Below, piece by piece: positions 44,925 through 54,580 of a stretch of DNA of 64,000 nucleotides. The first letter of the stretch is position 1. Each line of letters begins with the position of its first letter. The notes under the pieces were generated by a model. That model was not told the origin of the DNA. It saw nothing but the letters and a program-made list of their open reading frames with translations, and ran no database searches. Source of the stretch: Sulfobacillus acidophilus DSM 10332 (GTDB lineage: Bacteria > Bacillota > Sulfobacillia > Sulfobacillales > Sulfobacillaceae); assembly GCA_000237975.1 (NCBI GenBank), contig CP003180.1, positions 1 through 64,000 on the forward strand. The letters run 5' to 3'. Both the position numbers and the translations under genes were made by a program.

Positions 44925-45959
44925 ATGAAGACTCGAACGATCGGATTTCGGGATGCTCAAATTGAACTGGCGCACGGGGCGGGTGGGAAAGCCACCCGAC
45001 GCCTCATTGAAGGGCTATTTGTGCCGTATCTCGATAATGAGCGGCTTGCTCAGCTGGCCGACGCCGCCTATGTTGAGGCGAATGGCCAACGGTTGGCCGT
45101 CACGGCGGACAGCTTTGTCGTAAAACCGTTAACGTTCCCGGGAGGAACCATCGGGGAGTTGGCCGTAAACGGGACGGTCAACGATTTAGCGGTCTCGGGG
45201 GCCCGGCCTATCGCCTTGCTTACCACATTCATTCTCGAAGCGGGTCTGCCGACCAATGTGTTGGAACCTCAGGTGGAAACTATGGCCCGGGCTGCCCAAA
45301 ATGCCGGGGTACCAATTGTTGGCGGGGATACCAAAGTGGTGGAACACGGCCAATGTGACGGAATGTATATCACCAGTTCAGGATTAGGAGTGGTTGACCC
45401 GCGCGCTTCGTTATCGGCAAAATCGGTGCGGCCGGGGGACCAGGTCCTGGTATCGGGACCGATTGGAGATCACGGGATTACTATTCTCCTGGCCCGCGGA
45501 GATTTGGATCTGGAAGCTGATTTATCCTCGGACACACGTTCCGTGTGGCCATTCGTTGACGCCCTGCTTTCGGCATGCGGACCGCATCTGCGGTGGATGC
45601 GCGACCCGACACGAGGAGGGGTCGCTACGGCGCTCAATGAATTGGCACGGGACGCGGATGTGGCGGTGACGATTTTTGAGGAGGCCATTCCGGTCCGCGA
45701 TCCGGTACGAGGGGCATGTGAAATTTTGGGGCTCGATCCGCTTCACATTGCGTGCGAGGGACAATTTTTGGCGGTAGTTGGTCCCGAGGCGGTTGACATT
45801 GCGCTGGCGGCCTTGCGTTCAGTTCCCGGTGGAGAAGGCGCGGTGCGCATAGGGGAGATCGGAACCGAACCGTCACGAACAGTCATTGGTCATTCGAGCT
45901 ATGGCGGACACCGTGTCATTGATGTGTTGGTCGGAGATCCGTTGCCGCGAATCTGTTAG
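44925..45959 (+). CDS. hypE: carbamoyl-dehydratase HypE
   Basis: 344 residues. AIRS-type fold; LAHGAGGKATRRLIEG at the N-terminus, FVVKPLTFPGGTIGELAVNGTVNDLAVSGA-type ATP-binding centre (split here: TFPGGTIGELAVNGTVND), and the C-terminal Cys (PRIC) that receives the carbamoyl group and becomes thiocyanate. ATG 44925. Confidence 0.95.
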   Translation: MKTRTIGFRDAQIELAHGAGGKATRRLIEGLFVPYLDNERLAQLADAAYVEANGQRLAVTADSFVVKPLTFPGGTIGELAVNGTVNDLAVSGARPIALLTTFILEAGLPTNVLEPQVETMARAAQNAGVPIVGGDTKVVEHGQCDGMYITSSGLGVVDPRASLSAKSVRPGDQVLVSGPIGDHGITILLARGDLDLEADLSSDTRSVWPFVDALLSACGPHLRWMRDPTRGGVATALNELARDADVAVTIFEEAIPVRDPVRGACEILGLDPLHIACEGQFLAVVGPEAVDIALAALRSVPGGEGAVRIGEIGTEPSRTVIGHSSYGGHRVIDVLVGDPLPRIC

Positions 45960-45988
45960 CGATCTTACGCGAGGGGGAGTCGACGACA

Positions 45989-47160
45989 TTGGCGCAGGAC
46001 AGGGCAGAATGGGTTTACGATCGCATGGTCAACCGCAATCCGTCAATTCGGAATTATTTTCGTGAGGCCGCTCCCTTGTTGGCCGACAGTTGTCGGCAGA
46101 TGGCTGAGCGGTTTCAACAGGGGGGGCGCTTAATAGCTTTTGGTCAAGGTCCTTACGCTACCGATGCGCAACATGTGGCCGTCGAATTTGTTCACCCCGC
46201 TATCGTGGGGAAACGGGCGTTGCCGGCACTCGACGTATCGCTGGGGTTTAACCAATGGGTTCGTGCGCTCATACAACCGACTGATATACTCATGGGTTTT
46301 GGCCCCCCTAAAGGGGATCCCGTTATTGATACCACAATCAAGTGGGCCCGTGGGCATGGCGCTTTGACATTGGCGGTACCAGGAGGGGTCGGTGAGTATG
46401 CCCTGCCTACTGCCCCGGAGGACGAGTTTCTTCATCAGGAGATCATGAAGCTCTTGTACCATACCTTGTGGGAGACGGTTCATGTATTCTTCGAGCACCG
46501 AGAATTGGGTCATGCCATGGGTGCCGCGAGTTTTCTTTATCCGGGGCTGGGCGCGGTTCGACAAGATACGACGTCTATCTTGCGGGACGTAGCCGAATCG
46601 ATTGGGGAGAAAGTCACGGAGAATCTTCAGTTGCGTGAACGCTTTGCGAGCGAGCAGGCGGTCGTGGTGGACGAGGTGATACGAGCGATGGCCGCGCGGG
46701 TTCATCAGGGGGGGCGAGTCATTCTTTTTGGCAATGGCGGATCTGCAACCGATGCAAACGATTGGGCGATGCATCTAATCGAGTCGGCTCCGTCTCATCC
46801 GGCTATTCCCGCCATATCGCTGTCCTTGGACCCTGCCGTTTTGTCGGCAGTCGCCAATGACGTCGGAGCCGAGGTGATGTTTTTACGCCAATTGGTGGCT
46901 CATGCACGGCCCCATGATGTTGCGATAGCGATTTCCACGAGCGGCGGTTCGCGCAATATTTTAATGGCTTTAGAAGAAGCTCGGCGTCTGGGCTTTTAAC
47001 GGTTGCGCTTTTGGGCTATGACGGCGGCGAAGTTCTTCGACGAGGAGCGGCCGATTTGGCATTAGTGGTGTCGTCGGATTCCGTTCATCGAATTCAAGAG
47101 GTGCAGTCGTCAGCTTATCATGTGATTTGTGAGGCATTAAGGGAGGGTGTTTATGGTTGA
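45989..47160 (+). CDS. tandem SIS-domain protein (GmhA-like), frameshift near the 3' end
   Basis: Two sugar-isomerase (SIS) domains: GQGPYATDAQHVAVEF (first) and GNGGSATDANDWAMHL (second). The second has TSGGSRNILMALEEARRLG, a phosphosugar-binding pattern like GmhA. As written, the frame stops at TAA 46997-46999. A one-base shift at the TTTT run just before it continues with TVALLGYDGGEVLRRGAADLALV to TGA 47158-47160, which completes the SIS fold. A sequencing error, a real frameshift or a programmed slip is possible. TTG 45989 after GAGGGGGAG. Lies between hypE and hypF. Confidence 0.8.
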
Positions 47161-47380
47161 ATTATATGGTACCAGGTCCTGTCCCTACACTGCAGAATTG
47201 CGTGAGCACTTATGGTGGATTGGGAAGCCGTTTACCGAGTATGACGTGGAACAGGATTCTGAGGCGCGAGCGCGATTGGTTGCGTTGACGGGAGGGATTA
47301 CAGTTCCGGTACTGGTCGAAAACGGAAACGTGGTTCAGATTGGATGGCGGGGTCAAGGATGTGTTGCCGGCGAAGCGTAA
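47153..47380 (+). CDS. glutaredoxin-like (UXX-star family, Cys form)
   Basis: 75 residues. ELYGTRSCPYTAELREHL with a single CPYT, YDVEQDSEARARLVALTGGITVPVLVE, and a C-terminal IGWRGQGC. This fits the UXX-star family, whose other members carry selenocysteine at this Cys. ATG 47153 after AGGGAGGG. Overlaps the end of the (frame-restored) SIS gene by 8 nt. Probably a redox protein for Fe-S or cyanide chemistry in maturation; role unproven. Confidence 0.75.
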   Translation: MVELYGTRSCPYTAELREHLWWIGKPFTEYDVEQDSEARARLVALTGGITVPVLVENGNVVQIGWRGQGCVAGEA

Positions 47381-47423
47381 GCCGCAGAAATCCGGAGGCG
47401 TCGGTGACGAGGAGGATAAGAAA

Positions 47424-49706
47424 ATGTCCGAGAGTCTCGTGGCTCGCCGCATTCTAATCCGGGGGGTAGTCCAAGGGGTGGGATTTCGTCCCTTTGTATA
47501 TCGTCTGGCTCAGCGACTGCATCTTACCGGATGGGTACTGAACGGGACTGACGGCGTGGAAATTCATATTGAAGGGTCGGACGGGCGGGTGCAGTCTTTC
47601 ATTGAAGCGCTTTGGCAGGAACATCCTCCGGCAGCGCAGATTGCGGCACTTGAAATTCACGAGGCGCCCTTTGACCATGGCACATCTTTTGACATCAAAC
47701 CGAGTCGGGGGCAAGGGACCCCGGTCACTCGCATCTCGGCGGATTTGCGGCTATGTGCGGTCTGTCGCCGAGAAATGTCGGATCCTGATAATCGACGGTA
47801 TCGTTATCCCTATATTAATTGTACGGATTGCGGTCCACGGTATTCCATCATTTTACGCTTACCGTATGATCGTCCCAATACGACGATGCATGCGTGGACT
47901 TTTTGCGCCGCCTGTGCCGCAGAATATCATGATCCCGAGAATCGACGGTTTCATGCACAACCGGTCGCGTGTCCGGAGTGTGGACCGCATTATGTGTTCC
48001 GGGACGCCGAGGGCGTTATCACGGGCGACGTGGAATCCATAGCGGCTGCGGCTCGAGCCCTATCTGAGGGGAAAATCGTGGCGATCAAGGGACTAGGCGG
48101 TTATCATCTCGCGTGCGATGCGTTAAATGTCAAAGCGGTGGAGGCTCTTCGGCAAAGGAAATACCGGAAAGACAAGGCATTTGCGATAATGGTACGCGAT
48201 CTGGAAGTCGCCCAAACCTTGGTCACAGTTGACAAGGATGTCGAGGCGCTACTGACGTCCACGGCGGCGCCGATTGTTCTGGCTCCCGCGCGTTGTCACC
48301 TTCCGGGAATTGCGCCGGGTAATCGTCAATTCGGCGTCATGTTGCCATATACGCCCTTGCATTACCTGTTATACGATTATGGGGCGCCGCCCATCTTGGT
48401 CATGACGAGTGCCAATCGTTCCAGCGAGCCCATCGCCTATCAAGATGACGATGCCGCTGCGCGCTTATCGGGGATTGCAGACGGGTTTTTAATCGGTGAG
48501 CGCCCCATTGCTCGCCGGGTGGATGATTCCGTCGTTCAGATTGGTCCGTTCGGTCCGATGATGATTCGCCGCGCCCGAGGTTATGCGCCTTCGGTCGTCG
48601 CACAGCTTCCCGTGGTGTCTACGCCCATATTAGCGGTGGGGGCCGACCTCAAGAATTCCGTGACCTTAGTGGTCGAAGGTCAAGCGATGATGAGTCAACA
48701 CCTGGGGGACCTGGAGCATTGGGCCGCTTTTGAATCGTTTCAACAAGCGATTGAGGATTTACGGGCGGTGTACGGAATCCGGGAGGACGATCTTGTTGTT
48801 GTACACGACATGCATCCCGAATATCGTTCGTCGGCGTATGCATCCGGTTTGCCGGCACGTTACGTCGTGGGTATTCAACATCATAGGGCGCACATCGCTG
48901 CCGTCTTGGCCGAACGGGGAGCTTGGGACGTTCCGGTCGTTGGAGTGGCTTTTGACGGCACAGGATATGGTGATGACGGGACGATCTGGGGAGGAGAGTT
49001 TTTTGTCGGGTCGCTCACTCAAGGGTTTGACCGTGTAGGGCACTTGCGCCCGGCCACGTTAGTGGGTGGGGACGCAGCCGGACGATCGCCTGTTCAGGCA
49101 GCAGTGGGTTATCTCGCCCAATTGGCATCGGTACAGGACTGGACACAGCCTCCGTTTGAATTCCCGTCCCGTTTTAAGATAGCGTCGGCGCTGTTTCGGA
49201 AAGGCGTACGCTGTTTTTCGACCACGTCGGTGGGCCGCCTGTTTGACACGGTTGCCGCTCTTCTAGGTTTTACACAAGACATGACGTTTGAAGCCCAAGC
49301 GGCGATTTGGCTAGAACAGCTGGCATGGAACGGAAAAGGTATAGCCACGAATGAACCGTCGTTATGGGATGGCCGTGAATTAGACTTTCGACCGTTGCTT
49401 GATACGGTAGTACGCGATCGACTGAGGGGACATGATCCGGCGGCCATTGCCTATGGGTTTCATCATCATTTAGCCTATGGTATCGCACAAGCCGTAAGCC
49501 ATTTAGCGCGACAATATTCCAGACATGTCGCGGTGGTATCCGGAGGCGTGTTTCAAAATGTTTTGCTGTTGTCTTTATTAAAAGAGTATTTGGAGTCCAA
49601 GGGGATCGAGGTGTGGACGGGGTCTCAAATTCCTGTGAACGATGGAGGTATCAGTTTGGGGCAGGCTGCTTTGGCATGGGCGACAATCGATCGGGTCGTA
49701 CCGTAG
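47424..49706 (+). CDS. hypF: carbamoyltransferase HypF
   Basis: About 760 residues, full length. Domains in order: acylphosphatase (VVQGVGFRPFVYRLA), two zinc fingers (CAVC ... CTDCGP; CAACAAEYHDPENRRFHAQPVACPECGP-type), YrdC (KGLGGYHLACDA), and the Kae1-like carbamoyl domain (HHRAHIAAVLAERG). Makes the carbamoyl-AMP that HypE dehydrates to cyanide. ATG 47424 after GAGGAGG. Last gene of the operon. Confidence 0.95.
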   Translation: MSESLVARRILIRGVVQGVGFRPFVYRLAQRLHLTGWVLNGTDGVEIHIEGSDGRVQSFIEALWQEHPPAAQIAALEIHEAPFDHGTSFDIKPSRGQGTPVTRISADLRLCAVCRREMSDPDNRRYRYPYINCTDCGPRYSIILRLPYDRPNTTMHAWTFCAACAAEYHDPENRRFHAQPVACPECGPHYVFRDAEGVITGDVESIAAAARALSEGKIVAIKGLGGYHLACDALNVKAVEALRQRKYRKDKAFAIMVRDLEVAQTLVTVDKDVEALLTSTAAPIVLAPARCHLPGIAPGNRQFGVMLPYTPLHYLLYDYGAPPILVMTSANRSSEPIAYQDDDAAARLSGIADGFLIGERPIARRVDDSVVQIGPFGPMMIRRARGYAPSVVAQLPVVSTPILAVGADLKNSVTLVVEGQAMMSQHLGDLEHWAAFESFQQAIEDLRAVYGIREDDLVVVHDMHPEYRSSAYASGLPARYVVGIQHHRAHIAAVLAERGAWDVPVVGVAFDGTGYGDDGTIWGGEFFVGSLTQGFDRVGHLRPATLVGGDAAGRSPVQAAVGYLAQLASVQDWTQPPFEFPSRFKIASALFRKGVRCFSTTSVGRLFDTVAALLGFTQDMTFEAQAAIWLEQLAWNGKGIATNEPSLWDGRELDFRPLLDTVVRDRLRGHDPAAIAYGFHHHLAYGIAQAVSHLARQYSRHVAVVSGGVFQNVLLLSLLKEYLESKGIEVWTGSQIPVNDGGISLGQAALAWATIDRVVP

Positions 49707-49898
49707 GTGGTCCGACGTGAGAATGTGCGTTTCGTTCCGTTATAGGAGAGCTCTGCGAAACTGACCTGTGCTGGGTTGGCGATGCGTTCGGGAGCTCACT
49801 CACCAGCAGGTAAAACGTTCGCATATCGGAGTGACTCGGTCTAGACCGTGCACGAATGAATTGGACGAGTCCCCTGACACATTGGAGTGTCGGCGATT
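49707..49898. other. right border of the hydrogenase island
   Basis: No gene. A few imperfect inverted repeats but no clear terminator. Confidence 0.3.
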
Positions 49899-51333
49899 GA
49901 AAGACGGTCTATGTCAAGGATGTGGATAATGTGAATCAGTTTTCGCCGACATCGTCGGCGGCGCACCGAGCTAAGCGGTCACCCTCCGATGATCGCGAGA
50001 TCGCCAGCCTGCCCAACGCTAGGCCGCGTGTCGGGCCCGATCGGCCAAAAATCGGGGTTCGTCGTAGACCGTTTTGGACTTCCACGTCCGGAACAGGATG
50101 CGTAGCCACACGTTTGCTAAGGCGCGCAGAGCGGCATGGTGACCATGTCCCCGCGCTCGGTATTGATCGTAATACTGTCGGGCCCACCCACACCGGGACA
50201 GGGAGGTGAAGGCGACTTGATGGATTGTCGCCCGCAAATGCTTATCGCAAGCACGGCGCATGTGCACGCGTTTGAGCTTGCCGCTTTGGCACAGGACCGG
50301 ACTTGTGCCCGCCAAAGCTTGAACGGCCTCTGCCCGTTCAAACCGGTCCCGGTCGGGACCGAACCCGGCCTGGAGACGAGCCCCCAACGTAACGGCCACG
50401 CCGGGCAGGCTCATCCAGAGGTCAGCATCCGGGCTCGCCAAAAAAAGGGTTTCCAGGTGCTTGCGCAACGCCCGCTGCTCCGTCTGCAAGGTTTGCAGCT
50501 AGGCGACCAGGGCGCGTTGTTGCAGGATCCCCCAGATGCGCGGGGCCTCTTGGGCCGCTCGGGGGTAGCGATGCTGCCGAAGCCAGGTCATCAGGTCGCT
50601 CACGGTCAGTTGACGCGCGGCCTGGGGGTCAGGCCAGGTGGCCAAAAAGGCCAACGCCACGGGCCGACCGATGTCGGCAAAGGCGGCGAGCACTTGCGGA
50701 TAATAGCTCTTCAGGGCGGCCGTCAATTGATTCGTCAAGCGGGTGGTCTGTTGGGTCAACGTTTCGTCGATCCGGGTCAACTGGCGCCATTCGACCCAGG
50801 CCTCGTCTGCGAGCCGCAAGGGCCGCAGCTGGTCGCGGTCCGTCCAGCCCAATCGGGCCAAAATGGCGGCATCCAGGCGATCGGTTTTCGCCCCCGAAGG
50901 CTTGCGGCGCGCATCGGACACTTTGGGATTGACCGGGTAGACCCAAAAACCCGTCGTACTCAACCAATCGACCACCAAACCTTGCGACGTCTCGATCACG
51001 ACATGCACGTCCGTGCGGACGTGCTGCGCCCATTCGAGCAGCCGGCCTTCCAGCGCCTCCAGCGCGTCTCGGGTGTGGGCGACTTGCCCGACCCACAGGG
51101 TATGCCCGGGCTGGTCTTGCACGACCACGTCGTGATGTCCGTTGGCCCAATCCCAACCGACCACAATTTCCATCATCGCATCCTCCTTCGTCAGGGGTTC
51201 CCAGGACACACGAGCCTTATTTCTCACCAGCCTTGGTCGCATCGGACAGGTCGACCGGTCTATGAGTGGTTCCTGGGGATCCAAGTAGTGGTCCCGGAAA
51301 GGCGAATCTTTCGCCAGCGATCGCGTCGCGAGC
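49899..51333 (-). mobile_element. IS110-family element, copy 2 of a pair (defective)
   Basis: Same type as 17938-19405; the shared ends define the limits. The left end starts GAAAGACGGTCTATGTCAAG. Transposase broken by a stop and a deletion. Confidence 0.75.
50019..51176 (-). pseudogene. IS110-family transposase with in-frame TAG and 48-bp deletion
   Basis: The N-terminal half from ATG 51176 is intact through RIWGILQQRALVA, then TAG replaces the CAG seen in copy 1, and about 16 codons present in copy 1 are missing just before it. The C-terminal half resumes in the same frame (LQTLQTEQRALRKHLE...). This copy still has the segment lost from copy 1. Confidence 0.85.
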
Positions 51334-51436
51334 GTCCTGTAGAGATGTGATTTCGACGGAGTTTGACCGTTGAGGAAAAAAATCCCCCTTGGTACCGTTG
51401 TGGTGCAGACAACACAAGACCCAGGAGGACTCCTAG
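51334..51436 (+). ncRNA. 5' non-coding region of the next IS110, candidate bridge RNA
   Basis: About 100 nt between two IS110 genes that point apart. By position it would contain at least part of the bridge RNA of the downstream element. Not folded. Confidence 0.25.
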
Positions 51437-52684
51437 ATGCATTCTACCTCGACGATTGATCAACGCAAAGCCGCGGTCCAAGGCGCCGTGATGGGAGGGG
51501 TGGACGTGTCCCAAGGCTGGCATTACATCCAGTGGTTGTTACCGAACGGCTTGTCGGCGGGTACGCCGATCCGGTTCGTGAATACCCGCAGCGGGTTCGA
51601 GTCGATGTGGGCCCGGCGTCCCGCCGGGACCCGCCTCGTGATTGGGCTCGAGTCCACCGGCGCCTATTGGCGGCCGTTGGCGCACTGGCTCCGTCAACAA
51701 CCCGGCGTGACCGTGGTCTTGGTCAATCCGTTGCATACGCGCAAGCTTAAAGAAGTCGACGACCACACGCCCTCGAAAAATGACGCCAAGGATGCCGGGA
51801 TTATTGCGCGGGCGGTCGCCGAGGGGCGGTACCTGCCCTGGACGCCCCGGGAAGGGGTCTGGAGCGAACTGGCGACCTTGGCGGTGACGCGACGCCAGCA
51901 AAAGGCGGACGTCATTCGTTGGCACAATCGCATTCAGGGGTGGCTGGATGTCTATGCCCCCGAATTTCGGCGGGTCTTCAAAGCGTGGGATGGCCTGGCG
52001 GCCTTGTGGGTGCTCGACACCGTGCCCTTTCCGGCGGACGTGTTGGCGTATCCCTTTGAGGACCTCGTGGCGGGGTTGCTCGAGGCGTCCCATCATCGCG
52101 TCGGCCGGAAACGGGCTCAGGCGCTCGTGACCGCCTATCGCGACTCCATTGGGGTGCCCGGGCACGCCAGTGCCCGCGCCCAGTTGGCCGCCTACTTGGC
52201 GCATTGGCGCGCGGCGCGCGCCGCGCTCGCGGCCACCGAAGCGGCTCAACAGAAATTGGTCGCGTCGGTACCGGGGGCCGACGCTTTACGTAAGATTCCG
52301 GGCTTTGGCCCCGTGATCATTGCGACCCTCTTGGGCGAATTGGGGAACTTGGCGGACTATGCCCATCCGCAGCAGGTGGTCCGCATGGCGGGGTTGAACG
52401 TGGTGTCCGACAACTCGGGGAAACATCAGGGTAAGACCCATCTCGCCAAGCGCGGGCGAGGGCAAGCCCGCCAGGTCGCGTATCAGGCGGCGCTCGTGGC
52501 CATTGCCCACGAGGGTCCGGCCCGTGTCCACTATCAGGAACTTCGCCAGCGCCTGGCCCCGAAAGCGGCGTTGATCGCGCTAGCCTGCAAACTCTTGCGG
52601 ATTGCATGGGCGTGTTGGCGGCATCAAACCCCGTACGATGCCGAACGAGCCTTTGCGCGGGCCCTGACAGCGGCCGCGGCGTAA
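51437..52684 (+). CDS. IS110-family transposase, intact
   Basis: 415 residues. DEDD domain: MGGVDVSQGWHYI, GLESTGAYW and SKNDAKDAGIIARA. C-terminal domain: LRKIPGFGPVIIATLLGELG and RMAGLNVVSDNSGKHQGK with the catalytic-Ser region. ATG 51437 has CAGGAGG upstream. A different subfamily from its neighbours on either side. Confidence 0.93.
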   Translation: MHSTSTIDQRKAAVQGAVMGGVDVSQGWHYIQWLLPNGLSAGTPIRFVNTRSGFESMWARRPAGTRLVIGLESTGAYWRPLAHWLRQQPGVTVVLVNPLHTRKLKEVDDHTPSKNDAKDAGIIARAVAEGRYLPWTPREGVWSELATLAVTRRQQKADVIRWHNRIQGWLDVYAPEFRRVFKAWDGLAALWVLDTVPFPADVLAYPFEDLVAGLLEASHHRVGRKRAQALVTAYRDSIGVPGHASARAQLAAYLAHWRAARAALAATEAAQQKLVASVPGADALRKIPGFGPVIIATLLGELGNLADYAHPQQVVRMAGLNVVSDNSGKHQGKTHLAKRGRGQARQVAYQAALVAIAHEGPARVHYQELRQRLAPKAALIALACKLLRIAWACWRHQTPYDAERAFARALTAAAA

Positions 52685-52985
52685 GACGGTGGGGATCCCG
52701 GGACGTCTGGGGCGAGGGAGAGGAACTCCTCCCTTCGGGCAAGTGTTGGCTCTCGGGTATGGAGCGACACGAGACCCTGCATACGAGAATCCGCTCCCCT
52801 CGTCTGCACACGGAACGACCGCATCCTGAACACAGGACGATGCGGGCCAAGACCCTGTAACCCATGGTAGGCTTCGGGAGGTCGCTCATCAGGCGAAGAC
52901 GGTCGCAGAGGTCCCGGGATTTCACAAAAATCTAAGTGAATAACAGGATTCACACAAAAAACTAAGGTAGACCTACTAAGTGAAG
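52685..52985. other. non-coding, between two IS110 elements
   Basis: Contains a short hairpin GTGAAT...ATTCAC near 52936. No gene; probably the 3' flanks of both elements. Confidence 0.35.
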
Positions 52986-54185
52986 TCAAGAGGATTCGAC
53001 GGAAAGCGAGGGAAGTGCGTGAGCGGGATCATAGGGGACGTTCCGCGTCAATATCGCCCACAACACCATACACAACTTGCCGGCCACGGCCCCCAACGCC
53101 TGATTCGGGTGCTTGCCTTGCGCGCGTTTGGCCTCATAGTAGGCGCGGAATCCCGGGTCGTGGATGCGGGCCGCGAAAGCGGCCAGCCACAGGGCCCGAC
53201 GCAAATACGGCGAACCGCGCTTGGAGATGCGGGTCCGCGTCCGCTGGAACTCGCCGCTTTGGTGCACGCGGGCATCCAAGCCGGCGTAAGCCTTCAGTTT
53301 CTTGCCGCTGGCAAAGCGCGTAATATCGCCGATTTCGCCCAAAATGGCGGCCGCCAGGGTCGGGCCAATGCCCGGGACCGTCAAGATGGGGGTGTCTTGG
53401 GGGATCAAGGCGGCAAGCCGTTCGTCCAGTGTCTGGATTTGCTGTTCGAGGAACGCCATTTGCTCCATCAAGAGGCGCACACTCAAGACGGCGGCATCGA
53501 GGCCATAGGTCACGCCAAAGGACTGTTGAGCGGTGATTTGCACCTGCGTCGCGGTCTCGGCCCCCAACCGTCCGCGACTCGCCTCGCGAATCAGGTCGGT
53601 CAGGGCCCCCGGATCAGCGGCCGCGAGCGCGGCTGGCGTCGGGTACGCGGACAAAACCGCCCGGGCCGTGGGGCCCCAGGGGTTGCTCCACAGCCGATTC
53701 CACTCCGGGAAAATCCGGTCCATGACGGCGTGGGCTTGGTGCTTCAACGACCCCAAGGTCACGGTGAATTCGACGCGCAGACGCGACAAATCGCGCAAGG
53801 CCAAGACGGTTTCGTCCGGCACGACCGTTTCGGTGTAGCGCCCGATCCGCAGCAGGTCCGCAATCACAAACGAATCTTTCGGGTCCGTCTTGGTAACCCG
53901 AATATACAGATTGCGCAGGCTGTCCGATTGGATCGGGTTAATCACTTTGACGCGGGCCCCGCGGCCCGTGAGGGCCGCATACAGCGCCAACCAGTAGTGA
54001 CCCGTGGCCTCCAGGCCATAGAGCACCTCACTGGCGCCCACATCGGTTACGGCACCCCACAGTCGATCGACACTCTCTTGGGTGTTTTCCATGCGGAAAT
54101 GGCGCAAGACCTTCCCTTCGGCGGACACCAGCGACACCTCATGATGGTATTTGCCAATATCGATGCCAACAAACAATCGGGACAT
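52986..54185 (-). CDS. IS110-family transposase, third type, intact
   Basis: About 399 residues. FVGIDIGKYHHEVSLV, YGLEATGHYW and TKTDPKDSFVIADLL (DEDD), then LTVPGIGPTLAAAILGEIG and AYAGLDARVHQSGEF (C-terminal domain). ATG 54185 follows GGGGAGTGA. The 465-codon plus-strand frame across it is only its antisense. Confidence 0.93.
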   Translation of the reverse strand: MSRLFVGIDIGKYHHEVSLVSAEGKVLRHFRMENTQESVDRLWGAVTDVGASEVLYGLEATGHYWLALYAALTGRGARVKVINPIQSDSLRNLYIRVTKTDPKDSFVIADLLRIGRYTETVVPDETVLALRDLSRLRVEFTVTLGSLKHQAHAVMDRIFPEWNRLWSNPWGPTARAVLSAYPTPAALAAADPGALTDLIREASRGRLGAETATQVQITAQQSFGVTYGLDAAVLSVRLLMEQMAFLEQQIQTLDERLAALIPQDTPILTVPGIGPTLAAAILGEIGDITRFASGKKLKAYAGLDARVHQSGEFQRTRTRISKRGSPYLRRALWLAAFAARIHDPGFRAYYEAKRAQGKHPNQALGAVAGKLCMVLWAILTRNVPYDPAHALPSLSVESS

Positions 54186-54443
54186 CGGGGTCACTCCCCA
54201 GAGAAAATTCTGGCAGGGGTCTCCACTCTTCGTGGGCTCACAGCCTTGTCGGTGAGAGGGGCTACCGGGGATCCCGGGCCCAACGGACTTAAACGTGATC
54301 CGCCAACGAAGCGGGGACCTCACTCTACCTTACGGGCTCGCAGCCCAGGGAGGCTGACGATATGTCCCCGCCAGTAAGCGATCGATTCCCGCAAATGGAC
54401 TCAAAATCCTGCAGGAATCTGGAACTTATTCTACAAGGAGGAG
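54186..54443 (-). ncRNA. 5' non-coding region of IS110, candidate bridge RNA
   Basis: About 260 nt without a gene directly upstream of an intact IS110 transposase, the position of the bridge RNA in this group. Candidate by position only. Confidence 0.4.
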
Positions 54444-54575
54444 AAGCCTTTTCCGGGAACGATAGCGTCCATCCATTTCCATAATGGACAAAAGCGTGGG
54501 ACGAGGTCCAGTGGCTCGTCACAATTCTTTGATGAAGTTATCCACCACTGAAACTAACTAATAAGGAGTGTTGTC
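54444..54575 (+). repeat. 131-bp repeat, copy B, ends at a ribosome-binding site
   Basis: Counterpart of 19413-19543, roughly 88 % identical by eye. Same hairpin (GTCCAT...ATGGAC), same TTATCCACC and AAGGAGTG, the latter serving the permease gene. Confidence 0.75.
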
Positions 54576-54580
54576 GATTG

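Noticed and set aside
50136-51350. Plus-strand open frame of 404 codons
   Set aside because: Antisense of the defective IS110 transposase; the same pattern appears at 18187 opposite copy 1.
52980-54377. Plus-strand open frame of 465 codons
   Set aside because: It is the antisense of the IS110 transposase at 52986-54185; Gly/Arg/Gln-rich translation without motifs.
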